This document shows positions 24,290 through 36,778 of a stretch of DNA of 64,000 nucleotides, in pieces. The position numbers and the translations under genes are program-made. The notes under the pieces were generated by a model. That model did no database searches. It saw only the letters and a program-made list of their open reading frames with translations, and had not been told where the DNA came from. How positions within the stretch are numbered: the first letter of the stretch is position 1; every line of letters starts with the position of its first letter. Origin of the DNA: Mariannaea sp. PMI_226 (Eukaryota; Ascomycota; Sordariomycetes; Hypocreales; Nectriaceae); contig JANFOG010000004.1 of assembly GCA_024336345.1 (NCBI GenBank), positions 1,302,001 through 1,366,000 of the forward strand, written 5' to 3'.

Positions 24290-24351
24290 CTACTCCGTAT
24301 ACAGATTACAGATTACAGATTACAGTCTACAGATTGCTTTGTACGGAGTAG
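24290..24351. repeat. Inverted 10-mers flanking ACAGATT tandem repeats
   Basis: CTACTCCGTA (24290-24299) and TACGGAGTAG (24342-24351) form perfect inverted arms. Between them lie three tandem copies of the 7-mer ACAGATT followed by a fourth, interrupted copy. The arm core TACTCCGTA is the same 9-mer that recurs in other intergenic parts of the window. No coding sequence overlaps. Confidence 0.7.
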
Positions 24352-26046
24352 TAAAATGTGGCTAGGGATCTAAATGTCGGCAGAAGCATTAATTTAGCCC
24401 CTTGCTATACCTTGCAAGAGCCTTCATGTCGCTCGTCCGCTCGATCGATCGGTTCGCCTCCAAAAGTCGTCATCCCCCCTGTGTGGCGAGCTTTGATTGA
24501 CACCGTGCCTGTGGTTTACCAAGGTGAAGCAACTGAAAATGTCTGTTGGGTGACAGCATATCTGGCGCCCTGCATTTCAGTCAAGATGCTGGCCACTAAC
24601 CCTCGCAACTGTGAATCTGGCATGGCCTGGAACAATGGTTGGAAAAGCTCAAGGATGCATTACCAACAATTCATTTAGCACGATACCTCCTCGCATCGCT
24701 GTTCAAGCATTGACGGCCGTGGCTTGCTTGCATGCTTGAATACTCGAAATTGCTTGTTGTCCTGGACAATTTCCTCCACATTGACATCTCGGGCAAACAC
24801 CAGTCGGCGCCGTAACCCCTGACTAGGTGCCTTTAGGTGGTAGGGACGGTATATCCGGAGAACTGGACCGACTAATACCTCCTTGGCACAAAGCAACTTA
24901 CTACGTGGTACGCCGCCAGTCCATTTAACAGGATTTAACAGGGGGCCTCATCGATACACATCAAGGATTGTCCAGGCTTCTCTCGTTCATTCTAATATTA
25001 AGTACATAGTATTAGGCCTGTTACGCAACTGACTCTGCCATGAAAGGGGCTCGCCCCTCTCGCAAGGTTGAGATTCAATGCGCCGTGCTCCCTATCTCGG
25101 ACGAAATGCCCCATACAAACAAAGTGCGTGCTCCGTTCGAGGGCCGACTCCGTTGATGAGCAATCATCCGCCTCCCCATCTAATAAAAATAAATGAGCCA
25201 ACCATCCGGAAGAGAAACCGCAGCTTTGCTCCACATGAAAACCTTCGAGAAGTCCGGGACCTGGTACAGAGTGCACCTGGTACACCTGGCAAAGTTGGCC
25301 GCCAGCGCCGCCATTGTCGAAGTCAGTGCACCATGCGTTTGTACCCCTGCACTGCGCAGTCTGACCCTCTCATCATCTCATCTACCGATGCACAATGTGT
25401 TATGGCGTTAGGCCAACAGGTCGGAATGCAACTTGTGACACAGTCAATGCCGCGAGCTTCCCATTTGGTTTGATATTGCGATACGGTCGTCCGTGACATG
25501 GGGCTTATTTTCCTCGATAATATCATCGCCATTCATATCCGCGGGTGAGGTTCGAGCAACTAACGCTACCTACGCGCAGTAGTTAACTAGTAAATGAGCC
25601 TGCTTGGTTCCCTGGCCACCATTACCGAGTGGCCTGCACGAGCCTCCGGCTACGGAGCCCCAGCTCGCACTCTTTTGGGATATATCCCGTTGGCGTCAAC
25701 GTATCAGGATATTGATATCTCATTCACCAGCAGAGCAGCGACATTGTACGCCAGCATGTCTTTTACATCCTGCGCGGCATGAGAGTTTGTACTTTCAGAG
25801 ACACGGAATTTCCCACTGTCGACATCGGATCCTCGCAACGCTTGCCACAGCGCCTAATTAGACTATTTGGTAGTCCACCAGCCGCAATTCCAGGCTTTCG
25901 CCATCGTGCCCCAGAGCCACTTATTATTACATAGCACTGCATTCACTGGTCACTTGCGCTAAGGTGGCCGGGGCCCAACCGCCCGCTCTGCGATTTTTTT
26001 TCCCATTTCACAGCTGTCACCTTAATTCATTGACGCTCTCACCGGG

Positions 26047-28058
26047 ATGGCTGTCCAGGATAGGGCAGTGCTCATCCTCTATGGATCCGAAACAGGAAAT
26101 GCACAGGACATGGCTGAAGAGCTGGGCCGTATTTGTCAAAGACTTCACTTCGAGAGCCATGTCCTTGAGTTGGACGCAGTCGATCTAGTATGTCGCCTTG
26201 AACTTGTTTATATCACCCTTCCGCTGTTCGACATATTGACCCTTGTAGAATGCCCTCTTACGTTATCCATTTGTCGTCTTCGTGATATCTACAACAGGGC
26301 AGGGTGACATGCCCCATAACTCCCTCGTATTTTGGAAAAGACTGTTGCGAAAGAGACTACCTCCAGGCTGTTTGGCTACCGTCAAGTACACAACATTCGG
26401 CCTTGGTGACAGTACTTACCTCAAGTATGGAACCTCTTTACTTTTCTTTCAATAGCACTATGTAACTATATATCTGACCTTCGTTTTCAGATTCAACTGG
26501 GCAGCTCGCAAACTTAACCGACGTCTCGACCAGCTCGGCGCAACGACTTTTATTGATGGCTTTGAGGCGGATGAGCAATTTCCAGATGGGTGAGTCTGCT
26601 CCTTTGTATGCATACATACATATCCCTCTCTTACAAGGCTTTACCACTAACTCATGAAATAGGATTGACGGAAGCTTTGCTCGATGGGCTGATGGCCTCT
26701 ATAAGCATCTCCTCCAAAACCATCCACACCCTGACGGCTTAGAGCCGATTTCGGATGATGTTATTCTCCCTCCTAGGTGGTCACTGGAGAATGCTCTGAA
26801 CTGCGAATCTGTTGAGGATGGGTATACTAAGCCGGCACTCACTGGCCCGCCACCCAATCAACTCTTACCAATACCTAATAGTTGGACAGCTAGTCTGGCA
26901 GGGAATAAGAGACTTACTCCTAAATCTCACTGGCAAGACGTCCGTCTTGTGTCGTTTGACATCCCTAGTGTAGACGGCCAACAGCTGCGGTGCAACCCTG
27001 GGGACTGCCTCACAATATACCCCAAGAGCTTCCCTGAGGATGCCCAGAAACTCATCATGCTCATGGGTTGGGAGGATGTAGCTGATAAGCCACTTGATCT
27101 TTCGGTCTGTGGACCTCTCCCCCATAACCTGTACGCGGACCAGAGGACTACGTTGAGGGATCTTTTGGTCAACAATATCGACATTACTGCCATCCCTCGA
27201 CGATCGTTCCTAAAGAGCATGTCCTACTTCTCAACCAACCCTGACCACAAGGAACGTCTCCTCGAGTTTACACAGACAGAATACATTGATGAGTATTTTG
27301 ATTATGCAACACGTTCTCGGCGTTCTATCTTAGAAGTCTTGGAAGAATTCACCTCGGTCAAAATCCCCGCCGAGCGGATATTAGATATCTTCCCCCTTAT
27401 CCGAGGCCGAGATTTTAGCATCGCTAACGGCGGCGATGCACTCAATCACCCTTCTCAAGAGGGCGTTACCCGAGTCGAACTTCTCGTTGCGCTTGTCAAG
27501 TACCGCACAATCCTACGAAAGCCTCGCGAGGGCCTCTGTTCTCGGTACCTGGATGCCCTTCCTCCGACATCAACTCTACGAGTCACGCACAAGCCTGTCC
27601 TCAGCCCCATCCACGGTGCACAGAACGCCCAGCGACCTCTCGTCGCTATCGCTACTGGTACCGGCCTAGCACCCATCCGGGCCCTCATCCACGAGCGTCG
27701 TACCCATCCATCACCAGCACCCGTATTCCTCTTCTTTGGTAACCGTAATCGCGATGCCGATTACTTCTTCCGCGACGATTGGGAAGCAGCAGTGCGAGCT
27801 GATGGCTTTGACGTCTTTCTCGCCTTTTCCCGGGACCAGAGGAACAAGATATACGTCCAAGATCTATTGCGTCAGGAATCCAAGCGCCTCGAAAAATTGA
27901 TCATCCAAAACGCCATCTTTGCTGTCTGTGGCGGATCGACCAAGATGGCGGATGCTGCCAAGAGGGCTGTCTTTGATCCCTTTGAGGAGGGAGCTGAGAA
28001 GAAGGAGGAACGTAAGAAGATTTTGTCATCGTTGACTTGGTGGCAAGAGATATGGTGA
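26047..28058 (+). CDS. tah18: NADPH-dependent diflavin oxidoreductase (Tah18/NDOR1)
   Basis: Tah18 passes electrons from NADPH through FAD and FMN to Dre2, the first step of cytosolic iron-sulfur protein assembly. Exons 26047-26187, 26249-26424, 26491-26589 and 26663-28058 (donors GTATGT, GTATGG, GTGAGT; acceptors TAG, CAG, TAG) give 603 residues, the usual family length. The flavodoxin domain (1-150) has the FMN loop LILYGSETGNAQDMAEEL, then VISTTGQGDMPHN and FGLGDSTYLKFNWAARKL. The FAD-binding domain covers about 200-435, with the RDFSIANG motif near residue 395. The NADP domain has IATGTGLAPIRALIHE, FGNRNRDADYFF and VCGGSTKMADAAKRAV, and the protein ends in an aromatic residue (EIW) as expected for stacking over FAD. 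The exon joins fall inside conserved blocks and keep frame, so the model is secure. Confidence 0.96.
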
Positions 28059-28365
28059 CCCAATTGTGATTGGAAGAGGCATGTCGTGATGACGAGCTTA
28101 TGATTATTATGACTATGACTATCACGAATAAGAATCCTCTCTTTGGGGCTAAGCTATGGTCCTGTCCTTCTTTTATGTTCCCAACTTGTCAAATAGACGC
28201 AACAAGTTCCTATCACATGTCATCAGATGCCCCCATGACAAGGATCAACGAGTTCATCCTGATGAGAACTCCAAATGATTGCTTTCATACCGCTATCCAA
28301 CCGAAGCCATATACTAGTTATTGCGAATTCTATACATGCTTTAGATTACAGATATATGCCTATTA
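28059..28365. other. Short convergent intergenic segment
   Basis: About 300 bases between the stops of the Tah18 homologue (plus) and the protease-like gene (minus). It should carry both polyadenylation regions. Nothing else is visible. Confidence 0.5.
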
Positions 28366-31070
28366 TCATTCCTCCCAACTATACCGTCTCTCTGCTAGCT
28401 GCGGAACGTGAATCAATTCGGTGCTGGAGTCAATTCGCCCTGGACCTTGTTGGATGAGTGATTCGGGTGCCCTGCATGAAGCTTCATGGGTGGTTGATCC
28501 TGTGGGTTCGATGTCTCGTGTACGGATCTGACACAGCTCAATGGGCTTATGTTGGCTGACCGATAGCTCCTCTAGTTGGATTTGAAACGCTCCGAGCTGT
28601 GAGGCTATGTGCCCTTCTTCCTCCACCGTGTAATTGCTTCCTAGTGTGCCATAGGTATCTAAACCATCCTCCAAGGATCCACTCAAACTATCCCTGCTAC
28701 TCGTGCGCCTCATGGGGTCGGTTGGCTGTACATTTTCTGGCAGAGGTCCCAAACATATCACCTTGGATCGGTCGATAAAGGTTTGTTGGATAGCAGGTAC
28801 AGGGTTTTTGCCTGGAGTGGGAACACTATCAGGGCTTGATTGACGTGGTTTCAATCCTTCTATCTCGCTAGATTGGGTGCTTGACAGCAGCAAGAGGGGG
28901 GAGCCCGGCACAGAACTACTTTCATCTATGTGAAGTGATGAGTTCGAGGCCATAGCTGAAATTGACGGTGGCTGGCATCCTGAGGGTTCGCGAATACTTT
29001 TCTCTGAGGGAGGCAAGATACCATTTGGCGGGGGAGTATAGGCTGGAACTGGGCCTCGGAGTTGCTGATCTATCCTCCGACACGCAGCTTCATAAGTAGT
29101 TACTTGCTGTGAACTATTCAGCTCTAGCTCGATATTCTCATTCCACAATGCTTCGCTCGCTCCATCTAACTCTGCGGGCAAAACAGGGGCTGGAAGTTCG
29201 TAGATTTGAGAATTGGGTGCCTCCGCTAGCTTCTGTGTTTCCGACTCGCTCATAGAATCAGCTCTTGGCGACCCCTTCCGTTTTACAATCATGGAAAGCA
29301 TTCTGTGAAAGGGGCTCTTAGGTATATCGGTAGTAGTAGCTGGGGTTGTCGCTTGAGTTTGCTCGATGGAAGGCTTTGCCGTTTCGTAACTGCCCTTCTT
29401 CCTATGTTGCGTGCACAACCACACGATTACAGTTGCCACGCCTGCAAGAGCTAGCCCAGCCCCAAATGCTATCCCGACTCGTTTACCTTTGGATAGTCGG
29501 AGGCTAGATTTCTTTGGCGGTGGATATGGGCTGTTTGCAGCCTGTACTATAGGAATCAAATCCTTTTGGCTGCTATTATATGAGGTCGGGAATCGTGCCT
29601 GGTGAATCCGAAAGAGGGCTTCGTCGTACTTTGTAATAAGATACGATTCCTGGAGGAAAGATCTGCCAAGAATCCGTGTCGAGTTCCCCGCCCTGCGAAG
29701 CATGAAATAAGGAATTGCTGGCTCGCCATAGGCAATGGTTCCATTCATGAAGGGGTACTGCAGTTGACCGATGAATGCTCTAGATGGAATAGTGATATTG
29801 ACTATACCCCTGACATCATACGGATCACCGAAACTGTCCTTATTGTCGAAACTTGATAACACAAAGGTGAGATAGAATGTGTTTTCATCCAAAAGTGAGT
29901 TGTACTGGTCGTTTGTCATTGTATACAAGTCAAAAGTGGTGTCGTAAGTTAAGTTAAAGGCGTCAGCAAGCCGATCGCAGACGTCGTCGGGCAGCCAGAG
30001 ATACGGGGTGGTACTGTCTATTATAGCATCAAATGAAGAGTTCCAATTTGATAATATTTTCCATTGCGACTCCCAGTCTGCAGGTTTGTCTTGACTAGCG
30101 TTGACCGAAACACCAATTCCGCGAACGCGGGCTCTTGGTATGCCATCATCTCGGTTTAGAGTGAAGTCGTTGTTGTGACTCTCAAGTCGTGAGGCGTCGT
30201 AACCACCGAGAGTCAAAGAGACTGGCACATTCCCTAAGATGAACATTAATATCATTAAGACTCGAAAGAGTTTTCCCCAAGCTGAGTAGCATACGATAAT
30301 GGGCCCCGGCGGTATAACCGTAGCTGTAGCTAGGAATCCACCCAAATTCCTTCACAGCCTGAGTGAGTGGAGATTCTGCCACGATGCCTCCAAAATTGCC
30401 TTGAGCAATAGCAAGCCCGAAGAGCCCATTCAAGTAACTTGTCGTATTGATGGCTGCGATGAGCACGCCAGACATGTGGAAAGACGTATCGTCAACAGAA
30501 CTGTGCGCGCCGATCTGGTCTTGTCCGTAGAGTCCATTGCCTCCATATCTCAAATAGTTAAGTCCAAGTCGCCAGCTTCCCAATGAAGACCAGTCAGTAG
30601 ATTCTGTGGGTGTGTAGATGCCACCTCGGGCAGTACTGCAGTGAGGTTCCTCTGGCTCAAGTCAGTACACGAGAGGACGACATTGGGATTTAGTGGAAGA
30701 GATCAAATCTCAATCCCATTTCATAGACACGATATGAAAAGCATAGATAGTCATGGTGCCTATATGAGGAGAGCAGAAACCTACTCGGAAGACAACCCCC
30801 GGATCCAACGGCCCAGAACTCAGAGAGGGCGGTGCTTACAAGGACATCGACTTTCTGGGAGTTAGACCCCAGTTCGAAGGCGAGAGTCGACCAATTTCCA
30901 TCAACTCCTTTCCTGAGCGAAAGAGACTTAGTTTTTTAGGTGACGAGACAGAGCGTACAGGAGGCTTACCATGAACTTGACTGTAGTGATAATGGGGCCG
31001 GGACTCGAGCATCAACCGAAGAACTGACGAAGGCAAGTCCGGCCGTAAGAGATAAGATGAGGCTTTGCAT
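28366..31070 (-). CDS. Membrane-anchored aspartic-protease-like protein, first catalytic Asp replaced
   Basis: Exons 31070-30970, 30912-30785, 30651-30295 and 30233-28366 (donors GTAAGC, GTAGGT, GTATGC; acceptors CAG, CAG, TAG) join in frame to 817 residues. A signal peptide MQSLILSLTAGLAFVSSSVDA leads into a peptidase-A1-type lumenal domain (about 25-400). Where pepsins have the first Asp-Thr-Gly, this protein has Ser60-Thr-Ala (in VDVLVSTALSEFW); the second lobe keeps IIDSTTPYLWLP with Asp near residue 267. A single transmembrane helix (about 446-469, GIAFGAGLALAGVATVIVWL) is followed by basic residues and a ~345-residue Ser/Pro/Glu-rich tail, probably cytosolic. Losing one of two catalytic aspartates argues against proteolysis. 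The family of fungal A1-like proteins with a C-terminal helix and long tail is known; a binding or sensor role is inference only. An upstream in-frame Met (31115) is a possible alternative start, but it would bury the signal peptide. Confidence 0.82.
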
Positions 31071-33700
31071 GAGGAATTCCGAACGGTTGAAAATAATACG
31101 TGTCAATACTTTCATAGCTGAGAACCGAGGAAGTTGCTTGGCATCAAGTAACAGCAGGATTGCCTCGGGGGAAATGTGAGCCCATAAATGCGGTAGAAAG
31201 GATTCTGAGGGAAGTACCCTAACTACAACGACAATTAGCCAACGGTGTAGACAATGAATCAATGGTGCGTGTGAGATTGATGAGGAAGCAAAGAAGATGG
31301 TCGTGCTCTTAGCCTGATATATTACAATGCCAACACTAGAGGCATCATCGGAATGTCACTCTTGGCTTGCAAGTGCCCACCTTGATAGTTGCGTTCGATA
31401 CTAAGATAATCGAAAGTCCTTTCTGTCCTCTTTTCTTCCTTGCTTCTTTTTCCGGGATACTCCGTAGATCTCAGTGCTAGTTAAGAACGCGCATGGTAGT
31501 AGCTCGGGCCGCGTGAAACTGCATCGGCGTTGGGCGAGAGAGAGATAGGGTAAGCAGCCGGAGACTTCTTTGTTTGAAGGTTTAAGGAGAAAGCGAGAAC
31601 GAGTGCCATGTAGCAGATGACATGGGCATGCACGCCGTTGGTAGGCACCTGCCTTACCCTTATGCACCAGATGAGAACAGTGAGAAGGAGCGAACCTACT
31701 GTTCTCACCTTTGGAATGGAGAGACATGTCTCGTCATTCCTCGGGTTGGTGCCTGGTGCTTCCTTCTCCAATTGGCTCTTCCCATTATATCTACGCCCAC
31801 CCAATTCTGGAAACGACCTTGCGGAGAAGGAGTGGTGGCAGGGGCACTCGGTAGGAGCAGTACTTCCAAAAGCCCTGCCATTTTGACCCCATCACAAGGC
31901 TCATTTATTAATATAGATGCCTCGGTTTCCCCTCGGTTTCCCTTGTCAGCCTTGCGAGTAGCATCACCGTCACTTCTTCATGGAAAAGATCACCGATGTA
32001 TCTGTACGCCTCTATCCTACCACAAGTAGAGAGTGCCCTTGTATTACGCGGGTACCTAAGCCCAACTTTCCTTCGGGCAGTGCCAGAGCAAACTGACGGA
32101 TCGGGTCGTAAGACGGCCCTTTCATTCCTGGTGTGCTGGGGCAACTTGGTGAAGCGTAACGGAATCTTGGGCCTTTTTGTCAGGTTTCCCATTGACACGT
32201 ACGCACTTTCTTACATGATCTCTCTTTATACCAAGCACCTTCAACAAATCCAACGCCCAAACTGAAAGTCAAGCCTGTGTTTAGGAAAGGCTTCACTTTT
32301 TCTCCAAGAGACTTGAGATGTATATGATCATTGAAATCATGTAAGACTTTGGACTTCAGCTGCCACGGCGAGGGGCTTCGTCTCATAGATGAGGTGGATT
32401 TCATAACTGACAGACATATATTTGAGAGGCTGGAGCCAGTATCGATTCGTGCCATCGAGTTTTGTCAACCTCGCGAACATGAGACAATGCAGCAACGTCT
32501 AAAGGTTTTCTTGTTGATGCGTAGAACACTGCCGCGACAAGCCACCACTTGCAGGAATGGACGACAACCAAGTGCTCATCGTATTCCTAACTTGACTCTT
32601 AAATCGTGAAGCGACAACTTACAATGCTTCTCTGCATTTGCGTTCCTAAATCGGACGTTTCCATGCCTGCAAGGGATGAATGTGTTTCAAACTGGTAGTC
32701 ACATGTGCCGCAGCCCGTATTTTCCGGTCTCGGGGAGATGGACTCTGTCTGAGTTATCCGTAGCTATTCGTGTTCGTGTCTGGGACGGACCGACGATCGT
32801 CAACGGCGATCCTTTCTTATTGTCGTAGTCCTAAACGAGGTGTCAGGTCTCTTGAACGATCGCCCTTCACAGCAACGGGCTGTGTAAGTCTAACCAGCCC
32901 CAACAAAAACCCAAAGTATCAACGAAGACTAGGCAATAGAGGAAGAAGAGAAAGGAAACCGAAACCTTCAATGAAATCCACCGGGAGTACTGTTGAACAC
33001 AGAAGTAGTGTCGACACTCCAAGAAAAAACCTAAGCAGTACGGGTATTGCCTGGTTCTTAGGGATAAGCCGTCAGATATACCGGGAAGAACTTATGTTGC
33101 ATTCAGCCTGCAAACGTAAGCCTCCTGGATCTTCTATCATAAGCTTCAGAAAACCTTCATGGATTATGCCCGTGGGGTGTATCCTGCCGACCAGTTGAAG
33201 TCCCAAATCCAAGGGCAAGTGTCGGTGAGCTCCTAGTTCATATGTAAGAGGGCCAAATTCGAGAACCGTTGAAATGAAACACCAGTTCAAAGTCCAGCCC
33301 CATTCTGACTGTGACCTAGAATTCCTGCGCCTGATCTCGTGATGGATGGCTGATAAGGTGAGAGGAAAAGCCTCTCATGTGAGCCTCTTATGTATCCATT
33401 CAGCCACGCCTGAATATCGCCATGCAAATGGCCCACTTGCTTCTCTTTCTATTATCACCCCATGAGCTACTCTAAGTCTACTTAATGCAGAATCTCAGGC
33501 GGCCATCTTCAAGATCAATCACGGATATATCAGTCTCATTCGCTACCAGCCGTGTAAACGATCATTCTGCGTTGACGTGGCAATATTCCTCCCACTCTTT
33601 GCTCTCTTCTCAGCACGACCTCTTTATCTTCTGCAATATTATTTTGAGGCCCGACCTCGCAGTTTTGCGAGGAAATGACAAATCCTATCATTAATTAGAC
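31071..33700. other. Intergenic between two divergent surface-protein genes
   Basis: About 2.6 kb separating the divergently transcribed protease-like gene and the Ser/Thr-rich gene, so it carries both promoters. A TACTCCGTA copy lies at 31458-31466 and a direct 13-base duplication around CCTCGGTTTCCC near 31919-31944. A 72-codon minus-strand frame at 33290-33072 and others at 32200-32600 are open but cannot be linked into a recognisable protein. Confidence 0.45.
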
Positions 33701-35874
33701 ATGTGGACGTTCAACACAGTATTGCTGCTCAGTGTAGCCTACGCGACTCCAGCTTCCGCAGCTATCAGATGGGGTAAGTTGCAAAGCTAGTTAAAAACTG
33801 ATATATTCATCAGATTATCCGATACTAATTCCCTTCTAAAGAGATACTACGTCGCCAGGCCCCAGACCATCGCACATCAAATGCAACTGTTACCCCCCTT
33901 GCAGGAGACACCACTCGTTCCCTGCCGAGCACAGTTCCTCCAGTTCTTTCATCCTCGTTATCCTTGCCATTCATTACTGTTGAGAAGACTTCTGTACTTA
34001 ATGGATCCCAGACTTCCTCTCTTTTATTCATTCCCACCCAGGGTCCAAAAACGACTGATGTCTACATTGGACAAACTATGTCAACAACTGACGAACCGAA
34101 TCTCATAAGTAGAAGCCTGGCTTCAATATCTCCGCATTCTAAATTGACTGCGAACATGAATATCGTGTCATCGGAATTTTCATCGACAGTATCAACAGAC
34201 ATCAACACAAGGAGCTCGCTGATTAAGGTGGTTCGTCCTACGCCCATGATGGTTCCACATAAGTCCCCAACTGCCAACACTACCAGGACATCAGGCTTAC
34301 TTACAACGCCTTGGTCGCAACACTCTTGGTCTTCAAGTTTCTCATTGAGCAGTACGAAACAGTCAGCTACTCTTGGAGCTACCCTAACCTCAACCTCCGA
34401 TGTGAAAACGTGCACAGAGCTCGAGCCTGATCAGACCGTCATTGAATATTATATCGTGCACACAACCACCACGACTCTGTATGGGACCTTCAGTCACTAT
34501 ACTCCCTTATACCCGACGATCGAAACTCCGACATATTGCGAGCCTACTACCCTAGATGCTTCCACCCTTTCTAATGACCAATTTCGCCTCAGCTCCTCAA
34601 AAGCATTCGATAACCAGCTCATGGGGCTCGACGGCGGGGATGGGGGCGCAGCCGGCGGTTTGGGACCAAGTGAGGCTCGAACGACGATCACGTTCGTAAC
34701 AACTGATAAGAACCCTGCTGTTGTGTTTGCAACAAATGAAGCCCCCAAATACAGCGAGTCTGGCAAGGCAGCAAGTCTTACGGTCGTACAACACACAAGA
34801 GCGGATCTAATTGAAGATGAGATTAGTGACGGCAAGGGCGGTAGTGGGGAGATCCCGAAGAGAACGGCTACGACTTGGAAAATCACAGCTAGGCCTGGTC
34901 ACGTCATTATCAACGACAAGACTATCTCTAATCTCAAAGCGGAACAGACCACGACAGTAAAACTTGGTCAAGACGCATTCACCATCTTTCCAACCAAGGT
35001 TGTTGGCGCAGGAGCGACAATACAAAAGCCACGGCCTGTTGGCACAGCCATTAGTGTTGTTACTCCTACCACAAGTGTTCTTGGAGGCCTGCCTGTAGAG
35101 GTTTCAGGATCAGTGGCCGTCGTGGGTGGAACTAAGATCGCAATCCCTCCCCACGGAATGACGACAATGATAAACCACGAGAAAGTGTCAATTGACCCTA
35201 GCAAAATAATTGCAAAAGGCAAAACTTTGACATTTCACGCCATCGGAGGCTATGAGACAGCCGTTGTCGTGGAAGGGGGTGAAATGGTAACAGCCATTGG
35301 GCAATCCATTTATATGTTCCACTCAACTACAATCACATATGGACCAGGAATACCTGAAAGATCGGAGGTCGTCGATAATGATACAATCAAAATTGGACCT
35401 TCGGGCATTATCCTTCACGGAACGACGATAGGAGGCACCGAGGCAAAGCCTACAGGTACTATTTTTGAGATAGTGGGAGGGGCAACTATTACAGAGCTAG
35501 CTCCATCGTTTATCATCATCGATGGGACAACCTTCACAGCTGGACCAGGAAATCGAAGGAAGACAAAGGTTATCGGTGGCGAGACGATCAAAATTGGGCC
35601 AAGGGGGGCTGTAATAGGCTCGATGACCTTGAGCATTCCGTTTGGCTCGTCGGCCGTAGCCACAATAACTGCGACGGCGCCGAGGAGAACCACGTTGCCG
35701 ACCGAAACGGAATCTACTGGAGAGAGCGTCAGAAACAGCAGCCATGGGATCTCTGGAGATGGAGATGATGATGAAGACGAAGACAGTGCAGGCTCGTTGC
35801 TTGAACCGAGCTTCGCACCAGGAATGACAGGACTATGCATACTAACTGGACTTTTGACTTGGCTTTGGCTTTGA
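33701..35874 (+). CDS. Ser/Thr-rich secreted protein with degenerate internal repeats, probable GPI anchor
   Basis: Exons 33701-33773 and 33842-35874 (donor GTAAGT, acceptor AAG) join to 701 residues. The first exon is a signal peptide (MWTFNTVLLLSVAYATPASA), which fixes the start. Residues about 25-200 are Ser/Thr/Pro-rich and likely O-glycosylated. The C-terminal half (about 330-640) contains several degenerate ~55-60-residue units, each with GG..V..G..I.I.P.G..I-type beta-strand patterns; DTIKIGPSGIILHGTTIGG and ETIKIGPRGAVIGS are the clearest pair. An acidic DGDDDEDEDS patch precedes a hydrophobic C-terminal segment (MTGLCILTGLLTWLWL) with a small-residue region before it, as in GPI-attachment signals. 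The protein probably sits at the plasma membrane or wall. I do not recognise a named family. It is divergently paired with the protease-like membrane gene. Confidence 0.75.
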
Positions 35875-36778
35875 AACATGGAGGCCATACAAGAAAGATG
35901 CCACGACTAGAACATCTTGCTACGATGGATGTAATAAGACGGAGTTGCTGTTTTGGAGTTGCTATGTTATGAGGAATGCGAGCATATGTTTAAAAATCGG
36001 GAATATGGGTTAAATGGGTGAAAACCCCAACAGGCTCTCTGCAAAATGACGCTGTAGAGGATTGATGAAGCGTTCTCTGCTTTGCTACAAAACAACGACC
36101 TGCTGCTTTGAATGATCGACTTCAAATCTTGTCGATACCAGAGAGGCTGATAAGTCGGCCGCCTATTACTTGTTAACGACCGTTATTATTGCAACTTCCT
36201 GGCTGGCTCTTTTTGATATGCCTGATCGACTCCAGACCAAAAGGGCTTTTGCCCTCACCTGCTCTGTGACGTCGGTTGCACACCATTCATTGAGATGGGG
36301 CCTAAGGCATCGGGAGAAGTGAGTACGAATCAGTAGTTCGTACGTTTTTCGATCACCGAGGTCGAGAGGCGACATCAACTGACTTGAGCACCGTGAAGTT
36401 TCAAGCAAAGAGGGCAATATGAGACCTCAAAATGATGATGGCCTACCATGAGCGGCGTAAAACTACAGGTTTTGAGCAGCGACGCCTCGCTAAAAAGAAA
36501 CGATCATCATGACTAAAGAACAAGCACTTTGCTTGTTGGACATGCAATCACGTATGGAATCAAACGACGAAAATGGGAACAAGTGCAAGATGGTAAATAA
36601 GCATATCTCGAACTGATAGCGGAACAAGAATCTAACATGGCAATAAATAAAGGTCAGAAATCGACCATACCATCCACAAGGATTGGTACAACACAGAAAT
36701 TAAATGCACCTGCTGGAATAACCGGCATTAGAGGCTTTGAAGAAAAGAATACAATCACGACCCAACTACAGATCGGCA
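35875..36778. other. Convergent intergenic region
   Basis: Nine hundred bases between the 3' ends of the Ser/Thr-rich gene and the F-box gene. AT-rich, expected to hold two 3' UTRs. No coding region or RNA gene recognised. Confidence 0.5.

Larger units (their letters stand above)
22517..26046. other. Gene-poor 3.5-kb region
   Basis: The left end is the promoter of the RRM gene, with CT-rich leader sequence on the minus strand. Beyond about 23.0 kb no coding exon could be supported; open frames up to about 130 codons are short, overlap on opposite strands and lack conserved motifs. Two inverted-repeat structures, at 23251-23296 and 24290-24351, are listed separately. Composition is mixed, with TAGG-type strings near 23395-23480 and 23775-23860. 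The right end should hold the promoter of the Tah18 homologue. Confidence 0.45.
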
